DNA from: a virus
Virus record (IMG/VR): IMGVR_UViG_3300035698_016663
Span: 1-40,431 of that record
Length of the DNA stretch: 40,431 nt
Strand: one strand, 5' to 3'
The notes beneath the pieces were generated by a model. It was not told the origin of the DNA, did no database searches, and was given only the letters and a program-made list of their open reading frames with translations. The translations under genes were made by a program, and so were the position numbers. This document shows, in pieces, positions 1-4,721 of the stretch (the stretch's first letter is position 1; each line of letters opens with the position of its first letter).

Positions 1-130
1 TCATTCTTTGCTCCTCTAATAAATCTTCTATTTTGCTAATTACTGGAGTTATGAAACCACCCTCTCTTACTCCTATTAAAAGCTTTTTTAATATTTTTCT
101 TCTTTCAAAATTTTTCTCAAAATCTTTCAT
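1..130 (-). CDS. Partial hypothetical protein (N-terminal 43 residues)
   Basis: The gene begins with ATG at 130-128 and runs off the left edge without a stop. The visible residues are highly charged (start MKDFEKNFERRKILKKL) and look helical. Its ATG overlaps the TGA of the upstream methyltransferase in an ATGA arrangement, which suggests translational coupling as the next gene of the same minus-strand operon. Function is not recognisable from this fragment. Confidence 0.6.
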   Translation of the reverse strand, partial: MKDFEKNFERRKILKKLLIGVREGGFITPVISKIEDLLEEQRM

Positions 131-627
131 AGTTTTTTAGCTTTAATAAAGCACCCTGTACTAGAGTCTCTCAACTCCATAACCTCAAACCCACTCTCCT
201 CTAATAATTTGAACGCCCCTAGTTTAGTATACCTTAGATAGTCTCTGCCTTTCATTGGGGGAATGTTGAGGTGGAAGTTGATATAGAGTAGCCCTCCCTT
301 CTTTAGAAATATATTTATGTTGTGCAAAGCTCTTAATGGCTTATACATAAATTGCATTACTTCCGTGCAAAATGCTATATCAAAAGTATCATATTCTTCC
401 ATATATTTCGGTACTATATGCTCATTCAAATCAGTTACAAAGTCTGTATTTGTTTTAACACCCTTCCTAGACTTACTTCTTCTATCTAATACCTTACAGT
501 CCTTAACTTTCCAACTCTTAACTCTAGTGGGGATTGGCAAAGCCACACCCCCCACATCCAATACCTTATCGGCTTTAACATCAATAGTCTTAAGCCAAGC
601 TTCTAATTCTCTTCTACTCTTTGACAT
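127..627 (-). CDS. Class I SAM-dependent methyltransferase (small, type 11-like)
   Basis: This 166-residue protein has the layout of a minimal Rossmann-fold methyltransferase. The SAM-binding motif I is VLDVGG near residues 23-28, an acidic motif follows (FVTDLNEH), and a motif IV-like FDIAFCTEVMQF precedes the KKGGLLYINF strand typical of the type 11 family. The substrate is unknown; sugars, small molecules and nucleic acid are all possible. It starts inside the end of the upstream gene (14-nt overlap) and its TGA overlaps the next ATG, so it sits in a tightly coupled operon. It is a different gene from the methyltransferase at 21936-22703. The fold call is firm; the substrate is not. Confidence 0.75.
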   Translation of the reverse strand: MSKSRRELEAWLKTIDVKADKVLDVGGVALPIPTRVKSWKVKDCKVLDRRSKSRKGVKTNTDFVTDLNEHIVPKYMEEYDTFDIAFCTEVMQFMYKPLRALHNINIFLKKGGLLYINFHLNIPPMKGRDYLRYTKLGAFKLLEESGFEVMELRDSSTGCFIKAKKL

Positions 628-880
628 ATTTCTTTTTAGCAGTTACTTCTTCTTCCTTAACTTTGAACTCTAATTTCTCTTCTTTCTCTGGTTCTTTTGA
701 GGCGACTGCGGGGTAATATCCAAAAGCTGAGTCAACTACATTCTTTGCTATCTTAATAACTTCAGGCATAATTGGGTCTTTTTCTGAACCTGCCTTAATA
801 ATGTAACAATTAACTGTTTTGCAGAACAATTCTCTAGCTTCTTTTCGAAGCCAATTTTTCTCTTTGTTTGTTTCACTCAT
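614..880 (-). CDS. Hypothetical protein, 88 aa
   Basis: No family is recognised. The N-terminal two thirds look helical with two cysteines (ELFCKTVNCYIIKAG); the last 25 residues are a Lys/Glu-rich tail (EPEKEEKLEFKVKEEEV) that is probably disordered. The start is supported by an ATGA overlap with the stop of the upstream SWIM protein, and its own 3' end overlaps the methyltransferase. The leader (AAACAAACTATT before ATG) has no Shine-Dalgarno sequence, as for most genes in this operon. Confidence 0.6.
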   Translation of the reverse strand: MSETNKEKNWLRKEARELFCKTVNCYIIKAGSEKDPIMPEVIKIAKNVVDSAFGYYPAVASKEPEKEEKLEFKVKEEEVTAKKKYVKE

Positions 881-1110
881 AATAGTTTGTTTTTAAATAA
901 ATGCTTTTTAATTATTTTCACATGACGACAATTTGTTTTACCAAAGAACATAGCCTCACAATCACACAGTATCTTTCCGTCATCAAATACTTGAACTAAA
1001 TGAAACAGCCCTTTTTCAGTTTTGCTTGGTACTTTGAACTTGTACTTAGGCAAATACTGTTTAGCTCTTTCGTGGAAGATACTATCAAGAGTAACTTTTT
1101 TATTTTTCAT
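877..1110 (-). CDS. Small SWIM-type zinc-finger protein
   Basis: This 77-residue protein carries C49, C51, C61 and H63 in a CxC-x9-CxH arrangement (CDCEAMFFGKTNCRH), which is the SWIM zinc-finger signature. SWIM domains bind nucleic acid or protein partners and often occur in transposases, SNF2 helicases and recombination mediators; here the domain makes up most of the protein. A start at TTG 1119 is possible, but the ATG at 1110 is preferred because AGGA lies about 9 nt upstream. The gene overlaps the end of the upstream membrane peptide. A nucleic-acid-binding accessory role is inferred only from the finger. Confidence 0.65.
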   Translation of the reverse strand: MKNKKVTLDSIFHERAKQYLPKYKFKVPSKTEKGLFHLVQVFDDGKILCDCEAMFFGKTNCRHVKIIKKHLFKNKLL

Positions 1111-1255
1111 TTTTGTCAATTCCTAATACAGCTAATACTACTAAATAAATTCCCAATGCAAGGTAATTATTTCTCATTGAATATCCTATTAGGATAAAAC
1201 CTGCCCAACCTGTAATAGCAAATAGAATATTACCTTTTATACTTTTATTTTTCAT
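1100..1255 (-). CDS. Two-TM small membrane protein, 51 aa
   Basis: This short gene reads MKNKSIKGNILFAITGW onward. It has two hydrophobic segments (about residues 9-24 and 31-46) separated by a short polar turn (SMRNN) and a charged C-terminus (DKNEK), so it should form a membrane hairpin. Its ATG lies within the end of the upstream OB-like gene and its TAA lies within the start of the SWIM gene, an arrangement shared by all genes here. A role in host membrane modification or superinfection exclusion is conceivable but not shown; a holin role is less likely in this early operon. Confidence 0.55.
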   Translation of the reverse strand: MKNKSIKGNILFAITGWAGFILIGYSMRNNYLALGIYLVVLAVLGIDKNEK

Positions 1256-1592
1256 CTTCTTCCTCTATAACAGGAATTTCCTCTTTAGAAGCATATTTGT
1301 CTACTTCATAGGTAGTAGCCGTTGCCATTCCAACCCTAGTAACCTTAATTTCGTCTCCCTCTTTAACTTTAGCTTTCATTAGGTTGTTTAAAAAGGTAAA
1401 ACTCTTTGTATTTAAGATTTTCTCACTACCATCTACCAAGAAAGTATAATGATAACTTCTTCCAAACTTGGTTTGGACATCTTCGACTTTAACAAATTCT
1501 CCCTTAAAACTTTCTCCGTCTTCTAAGGATATAAATGTTCCTAATGTTCTCTTTTTGTCTTTCTCTATACCGTAAATATCTGCTAGGCTCAT
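1245..1592 (-). CDS. Hypothetical protein, possible OB-fold nucleic-acid binder
   Basis: This is a 115-residue protein with a predicted beta-rich body. Alternating strands such as SFKGEFVKVEDV, YHYTFLVDG and EGDEIKVTRVGM end in an acidic tail (PVIEEEDEK). Small size, a beta-barrel-like strand pattern and an acidic C-terminus are features of phage single-strand DNA-binding proteins, but there is no diagnostic motif, so this is a weak inference. The start is fixed by an ATGA overlap with the upstream gene. Confidence 0.5.
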   Translation of the reverse strand: MSLADIYGIEKDKKRTLGTFISLEDGESFKGEFVKVEDVQTKFGRSYHYTFLVDGSEKILNTKSFTFLNNLMKAKVKEGDEIKVTRVGMATATTYEVDKYASKEEIPVIEEEDEK

Positions 1593-1921
1593 AATTTTAG
1601 ATTTAATTGGTTAATATAATTTTTATCCCAGAGTCTAATTGGGATATAGAACGTTTCCCCGCCCCTAAACTTCCTGTAGAAGCCCCTAGTCCTAGCTTTC
1701 TCAATAGAAATGCTATAAACTACTTTGCTATCTTTGTCTGTATAGACTAGTCTTTCAACATTTTGCTCCATACACTTTATTAGAGCATCTGGGTGGATAG
1801 ACCAAGCATCAAATATCTGCATCCTGTCTTTGGCATAGCTTACTTTTCTGCTAAAGATTTTCTTTTTAATGTCTCCGTGATACTTCTCTCCATATGGAGT
1901 GCTTACCATTATTTTAGCCAT
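1589..1921 (-). CDS. Hypothetical protein, about 110 aa
   Basis: The family is not recognised. The product is a mixed alpha/beta, Lys/Arg-rich soluble protein with a C-terminal stretch FYRKFRGGETFYIPIRLWD. Two starts are plausible: ATG 1921 (MAKIMVSTPYG) and ATG 1933 (MTNSMAKI), the latter with GGAG about 9 nt upstream. Either one overlaps the end of the preceding gene. The TGA overlaps the next start. Confidence 0.6.
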   Translation of the reverse strand: MAKIMVSTPYGEKYHGDIKKKIFSRKVSYAKDRMQIFDAWSIHPDALIKCMEQNVERLVYTDKDSKVVYSISIEKARTRGFYRKFRGGETFYIPIRLWDKNYINQLNLKL

Positions 1922-2111
1922 TGAATTTGTCATCCCCGAAATCTCCATCAAAGATTTTCACAATACTTTTCTTTGTTTGTTCTAAGATTTCTGGGTCTAA
2001 TTTAATACTCCCTCCACCTTTGGACGACCATTTGACTCCTACCTTAAAGAAGTACTCTACTAAAACTCTCTCTAAATGGATGTCTATTTGTGCTTTAGTT
2101 TCATTACTCAT
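1914..2111 (-). CDS. Hypothetical protein, 65 aa
   Basis: This is a small protein with an amphipathic N-terminal helix (KAQIDIHLERVLVEYFFKVG) and an acidic C-terminus (IFDGDFGDDKFNG). It has no recognised domain. The start overlaps the TAA of the HTH gene by one base and the end overlaps the next gene by 8 bases, so it is translated as part of the operon starting at 2368. Confidence 0.55.
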   Translation of the reverse strand: MSNETKAQIDIHLERVLVEYFFKVGVKWSSKGGGSIKLDPEILEQTKKSIVKIFDGDFGDDKFNG

Positions 2112-2368
2112 TAATTTTTATTTAATTGTCTTTTTTTAGTTTCTGAAATTTTCTTTTTCCAAATTCTATGTTTTGTCGACCCTCTTCTCATAGGAACTTT
2201 CACCCCGAATTTAGCAAGAATTTGCTTAACCCTTTGCCCAGATATTTCGTGCTTCGCACCCAAGTCTCGGTAGTTGGTTTCTCCCAGCACAGCCTCTTGG
2301 ACAATTTCCTTATTCCTTTGTTCTATCCTCTTTTTTAGCTCTAATTTAAGCTCATTTATAGTTTTCAT
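2111..2368 (-). CDS. Small HTH DNA-binding protein (sigma region 4-like HTH)
   Basis: This 85-residue basic protein has a helix-turn-helix at about residues 30-54 (NYRDLGAKHEISGQRVKQI), resembling the sigma-70 region 4/LuxR-type HTH in which the last helix reads the major groove. An Arg/Lys-rich tail follows. A longer reading frame extends to TTG 2425, but that TTG is the first part of a TTGACA promoter box and the -10 lies inside the extension, so ATG 2368 is chosen. It is the first gene behind the promoter at 2397-2425 and is the natural candidate to regulate the adjacent control region, possibly by binding the GTGTCTGANNGCGT boxes. Whether it represses or activates cannot be told. Confidence 0.7.
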   Translation of the reverse strand: MKTINELKLELKKRIEQRNKEIVQEAVLGETNYRDLGAKHEISGQRVKQILAKFGVKVPMRRGSTKHRIWKKKISETKKRQLNKN

Positions 2369-2396
2369 AATAGTCTTGACAATGTTAGTTGCTTTT

Positions 2397-2425
2397 ATAT
2401 TATCAAAACCAAAAGACTCTGTCAA
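2397..2425 (-). promoter_or_regulatory. Sigma-70-type promoter for the 2368-1 operon
   Basis: On the minus strand, TTGACA (2425-2420) is followed after exactly 17 nt by TAATAT (2402-2397). Transcription should start near 2390, giving a leader of about 20 nt before the HTH gene's ATG at 2368. Confidence 0.7.
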
Positions 2426-2472
2426 GTGCTGACAGAGTTGTGAGTGTGTGTCTGATTGCGTTGGTCAAAAAC

Positions 2473-2501
2473 TTGACAATTATTTTAGAAAAGACTAGTA
2501 T
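2473..2501 (+). promoter_or_regulatory. Candidate plus-strand promoter divergent from the HTH operon
   Basis: TTGACA (2473-2478) is followed after 17 nt by TAGTAT (2496-2501). No plus-strand gene follows, so a product would be an RNA of about 270 nt ending at the bidirectional terminator near 2775. The -10 matches consensus at only four of six positions. Confidence 0.4.
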
Positions 2502-2563
2502 ACATCTAAGGGGGGTTAATAAAAAAACGTTCCTGTTCATCTACTAGTACTAGTGTAAAGAAA

Positions 2564-2593
2564 CCACCCTACCTATTATTGGATACAGGGTGG
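2564..2593. terminator. Hairpin CCACCCT/AGGGTGG, possible minus-strand terminator
   Basis: A 7-bp perfect stem (2564-2570 with 2587-2593) can be extended by inner CC/GG pairs. Read on the minus strand it is followed by TTTCTTT, so it could be a weak terminator; on the plus strand there is no U-run. Confidence 0.4.
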
Positions 2594-2650
2594 CTAAGAA
2601 ACATTGTTAACTTTGTTTGCTTTATTCATATTGATATCTAGATTTTAATT

Positions 2651-2679
2651 AAATTAGCACGATTAGGAAAACTTGTCAA
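2651..2679 (-). promoter_or_regulatory. Candidate second minus-strand promoter
   Basis: TTGACA (2679-2674) is followed after 17 nt by TAATTT (2656-2651) on the minus strand. Two GTGTCTGANNGCGT boxes lie immediately upstream, as expected for an activated promoter with a weak -10. It would read through the hairpin at 2564-2593 toward the HTH gene. Confidence 0.4.
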
Positions 2680-2749
2680 GAGCAGGTGTCTGAAAGCGTC
2701 CAAAAGAGTAGGTGTCTGACTGCGTTCAGATGAATAAAAAAATCTAACA

Positions 2750-2777
2750 AAAAGCCACTCCCTAGGAGTGGTCTTTT
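2750..2777. terminator. Bidirectional rho-independent terminator
   Basis: CCACTCC (2755-2761), a 3-nt loop and GGAGTGG (2765-2771) form a perfect stem that can be extended by AAAAG/CTTTT with one bulge. On the minus strand it is followed by CTTTTTGTTAG and a further T-run, so it should end the operon that stops at 2794. On the plus strand the U-run is TCTTTT. Confidence 0.75.
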
Positions 2778-2793
2778 GCTGAGTGAGAGGAGA

Positions 2794-3000
2794 CTAAACC
2801 CTTTTAAGGATAATAAGTGATATTAGAGGTAGCATTTCGACGATTAAAGCCCTCTTTATTAGGTAGTTATCAATTAGCGTGAAAACTACTAGTAGCACTA
2901 AGATTAAAAAGGCTACGATTAAACTGTTTCTGAGCCTTTTTTTCTTACTCTCTGAGAGTTGTTTTTCTAGCCTTTTTTCCCACTCCTTAACTTCTTTCAT
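2794..3000 (-). CDS. Small two-TM membrane protein with amphipathic N-terminus
   Basis: This 68-residue protein has a charged helical N-terminus (KEVKEWEKRLEKQLSESKKKR), a hydrophobic segment at about residues 26-42 (SLIVAFLILVLLVVFTL) and a second at about 49-66 (RALIVEMLPLISLIIL). It is the last gene before the terminator at 2750-2777, and its ATG overlaps the TGA of the upstream gene. Function unknown; the shape fits phage membrane-associated accessory proteins and does not exclude a holin. Confidence 0.6.
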   Translation of the reverse strand: MKEVKEWEKRLEKQLSESKKKRLRNSLIVAFLILVLLVVFTLIDNYLIKRALIVEMLPLISLIILKRV

Positions 3001-3254
3001 TCTTCCCTTACCATTAGAGCCATTTTGCCTAATCTCCTTAAAGCCGTTTCTTTTGCTTTAAGCCCCCAATAGTTTTGCCACTCGGTTAGTATTTTAAACC
3101 TTTTCTCGTCAAATGCTTTCCAGTCCTCCTCACTTGGTAGCCACCCCTTATGAATAACGCTTTTTAAGTTTTCTGTGTATCTCTTATCTAGGTTTTCCAG
3201 TTCGGGAGTGGTTAGAAATCTTTTTAAGACTTCTACATTAAGATTTTTTCTCAT
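2997..3254 (-). CDS. Hypothetical helical protein, 85 aa
   Basis: This is a soluble, Lys/Glu-rich helical protein (LTTPELENLDKRYTENLKSV, then GWLPSEEDWKAFDEKRF) of unknown family. A longer frame starts at ATG 3323, but that ATG is the last three bases of a perfect 11-bp hairpin (3321-3349) and has no leader signal. ATG 3254 lies 38 nt after an AAAAAGGTCGGAAA box (3293-3306), and the gene upstream (3913) also has this box 34 nt before its ATG, so 3254 is preferred. Confidence 0.55.
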   Translation of the reverse strand: MRKNLNVEVLKRFLTTPELENLDKRYTENLKSVIHKGWLPSEEDWKAFDEKRFKILTEWQNYWGLKAKETALRRLGKMALMVREE

Positions 3255-3292
3255 ATTTTTTCTACTAATATTAGTTTTTAATAGTTTTTCTG

Positions 3293-3306
3293 TTTCCGAC
3301 CTTTTT
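3293..3306 (-). promoter_or_regulatory. GGTCGRA leader box upstream of the 3254 start
   Basis: The minus strand reads AAAAAGGTCGGAAA. The same 14 nt occur at 3948-3961, also on the minus strand, before the next upstream gene. Related boxes precede four plus-strand genes. Confidence 0.5.
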
Positions 3307-3320
3307 GAATAACCCCTATT

Positions 3321-3349
3321 CATAGCACTAGGGCTTTACTAGTGCTATG
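3321..3349 (-). promoter_or_regulatory. Perfect 11-bp hairpin in intergenic leader
   Basis: CATAGCACTAG (3321-3331) and CTAGTGCTATG (3339-3349) are exact inverted repeats around a 7-nt loop. There is no U-run on either side, so RNA processing or translational isolation of the two flanking genes is more likely than termination. Confidence 0.6.
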
Positions 3350-3361
3350 CTAACGGGCTAC

Positions 3362-3913
3362 TTAGGGTCTATTCACATTCTTAGAGGGTACTCTGACCTC
3401 TACATTGAAGTCTTTTAAGTTTACTGTCGGCATTTTACCGATTAGAGCCTCTATAATCTTGGTTTGTCTCTCAATATCTGAGTTCTTAGCCCTTACAATA
3501 AGCTCTAAGGCTTCTACCTTAGCCTCATTGATAGGTTTCATAACCTCAATTAGCTTTTTCTTAGCCTCTAGTAAATCAGACTGTGAAGAATATCTAGCGT
3601 TTAAAGTCGCTTGATTATGATTAGACCGATTTTCAAATACCTCTTTTTGGTTTTGAGTTTTCTCCACCATTACCGCCTCCTCTATTTTTGAGTCCTCTCT
3701 GCGATGATGCCAATTCGTGTGATATTCTACCTCCTCTTTATATCCCTCAGTTTCTATATCTAGCCTTTTGTTTAAGATGTTTTTTCTAGCTTCAAGCAAA
3801 CCCTCATTTTCTCTTAGAATTGATGTTCTAATATCTAGCTTTGCCTCCGCTAGTTCTATCCTATTTCTCTCAATATACTTATTTTGAAAATACCTTTTTA
3901 TGAAATTAAACAT
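3362..3913 (-). CDS. Coiled-coil hypothetical protein, 183 aa
   Basis: The protein is almost entirely helical and highly charged, with heptad-like stretches (RIELAEAKLDIRTSIL; LLEAKKKLIEVMKPINEAKV). The N-terminus MFNFIKRYFQNKY is amphipathic and could touch a membrane. The last 25 residues change to beta-like text (LKDFNVEVRVPSKNV). No family recognised. The leader holds AAAAAGGTCGGAAA 34 nt before the ATG and A-rich sequence instead of a Shine-Dalgarno. Confidence 0.6.
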   Translation of the reverse strand: MFNFIKRYFQNKYIERNRIELAEAKLDIRTSILRENEGLLEARKNILNKRLDIETEGYKEEVEYHTNWHHRREDSKIEEAVMVEKTQNQKEVFENRSNHNQATLNARYSSQSDLLEAKKKLIEVMKPINEAKVEALELIVRAKNSDIERQTKIIEALIGKMPTVNLKDFNVEVRVPSKNVNRP

Positions 3914-3947
3914 AGTTTTTTTATTATTTTTTTATTAGTTAGTATTT

Positions 3948-3961
3948 TTTCCGACCTTTTT
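3948..3961 (-). promoter_or_regulatory. GGTCGRA leader box upstream of the 3913 start
   Basis: The minus strand reads AAAAAGGTCGGAAA, identical over 14 nt to the box at 3293-3306. It lies between the stop of the 3975-4322 gene and the start at 3913. Confidence 0.5.
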
Positions 3962-3974
3962 TTTAAACTTTTGG

Positions 3975-4322
3975 TTAGTCTTCTTTACTTCTCAAGTACT
4001 CCTCCCAATCGTGAATAGCTGACGCAAAAGAAAATGTTAAGGTATCAATATTAAGAATACCCATATTCTCTAAGTCGTCTAAGACTTTTATTGCTTGTTC
4101 TTCTGTTAGCCCGTTTTCTTGTTTTCGTTGATGTATTCTAAAGACAAGTCTAGCAGTTTGAATTGACGACCCCGCACTTTTTATGGCTATTTTTTTAAAC
4201 TCTGGTTCATTTTTAAGCCTCCCTAAGAGTAGTTTACTCCTTTCGTCTATACTCTTTTTGTCTTTTTTAACTCCTTTGTCTACAATTTCGGGGTCTAGGT
4301 CTCTTTGAAAATCAAAACTCAT
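3975..4322 (-). CDS. Hypothetical protein, paralogue of 4371-4721
   Basis: This 115-residue helical acidic protein aligns along its length with the upstream neighbour. Shared features in order are a GRLKNEPEFKKIAIK block (ERLNNEADFRRISQK in the neighbour), a central Ala/Arg helix ending in RKQ or NKQ, the turn NGLTEEQ (NGLPEEQ), a conserved LE pair, and a C-terminal F(A)..DWEEYLR (MDNWESILR). The pair arose by tandem duplication. Position directly downstream of the MoxR-VWA genes suggests they belong to the same module, perhaps as substrates or adaptors; this is inference. Confidence 0.65.
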   Translation of the reverse strand: MSFDFQRDLDPEIVDKGVKKDKKSIDERSKLLLGRLKNEPEFKKIAIKSAGSSIQTARLVFRIHQRKQENGLTEEQAIKVLDDLENMGILNIDTLTFSFASAIHDWEEYLRSKED

Positions 4323-4370
4323 ATTTTTATTGTTATTTTGTAAATTTCTATCATTTTTTTAGTTTTAATA

Positions 4371-4721
4371 TTATTCTTCCTCGCCCCTCAAAATGCTTTC
4401 CCAATTATCCATTACCATAGCAAACGCATAAGCTAGACCTAATTGTTTGAAAATATTAAGATGTTCTAATTGGCTTAAAAAAAACTCTACTTGTTCCTCT
4501 GGTAGCCCGTTGTCGTCTCCGTTTTCTACAAGTTGCTTGTTATATTCTCTAATCATATTAACTGAGGCTTTAATTAGAGTATGAGAGCCTTTTTGTGATA
4601 TTCTTCTAAAATCTGCCTCGTTATTTAGCCTCTCTAATACCTCTCTACCCTCTTTTTTTACTGTTGCCTCTACGGGGTATTTTTCTTTGTTTACTGTAAA
4701 TTTTGGTTTAAAATGTTTCAT
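4371..4721 (-). CDS. Hypothetical protein, paralogue of 3975-4322
   Basis: This 116-residue helical protein is the upstream member of the tandem pair. It has the shared blocks ERLNNEADFRRISQK, NGLPEEQVEFFLSQLEHLNI and DNWESILRGEEE. Its ATG overlaps the stop of the VWA gene (4718-4721), so the two are translationally coupled, which strengthens a functional link with the MoxR-VWA system. The start also has TTATTAA on the minus strand 10 nt upstream (4732-4739). Confidence 0.65.
   Translation of the reverse strand: MKHFKPKFTVNKEKYPVEATVKKEGREVLERLNNEADFRRISQKGSHTLIKASVNMIREYNKQLVENGDDNGLPEEQVEFFLSQLEHLNIFKQLGLAYAFAMVMDNWESILRGEEE

Larger units (their letters stand above)
2448..2725 (+). repeat. 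Three GTGTCTGANNGCGT boxes
   Basis: Matches lie at 2448-2461, 2686-2699 and 2712-2725 in the same orientation. The last two are spaced 26 bp apart and share flanking bases (AGNAGGTGTCTGA). The first is 22 bp upstream of the 2420-2425 promoter box; the second is 6 bp upstream of the TTGACA at 2674-2679. This placement fits operator or activator sites. Confidence 0.55.

Noticed and set aside
2369-2425. TTG-start extension of the HTH protein
   Set aside because: The TTG is the -35 box of a good promoter and the -10 lies within the extension, so it would not be transcribed.
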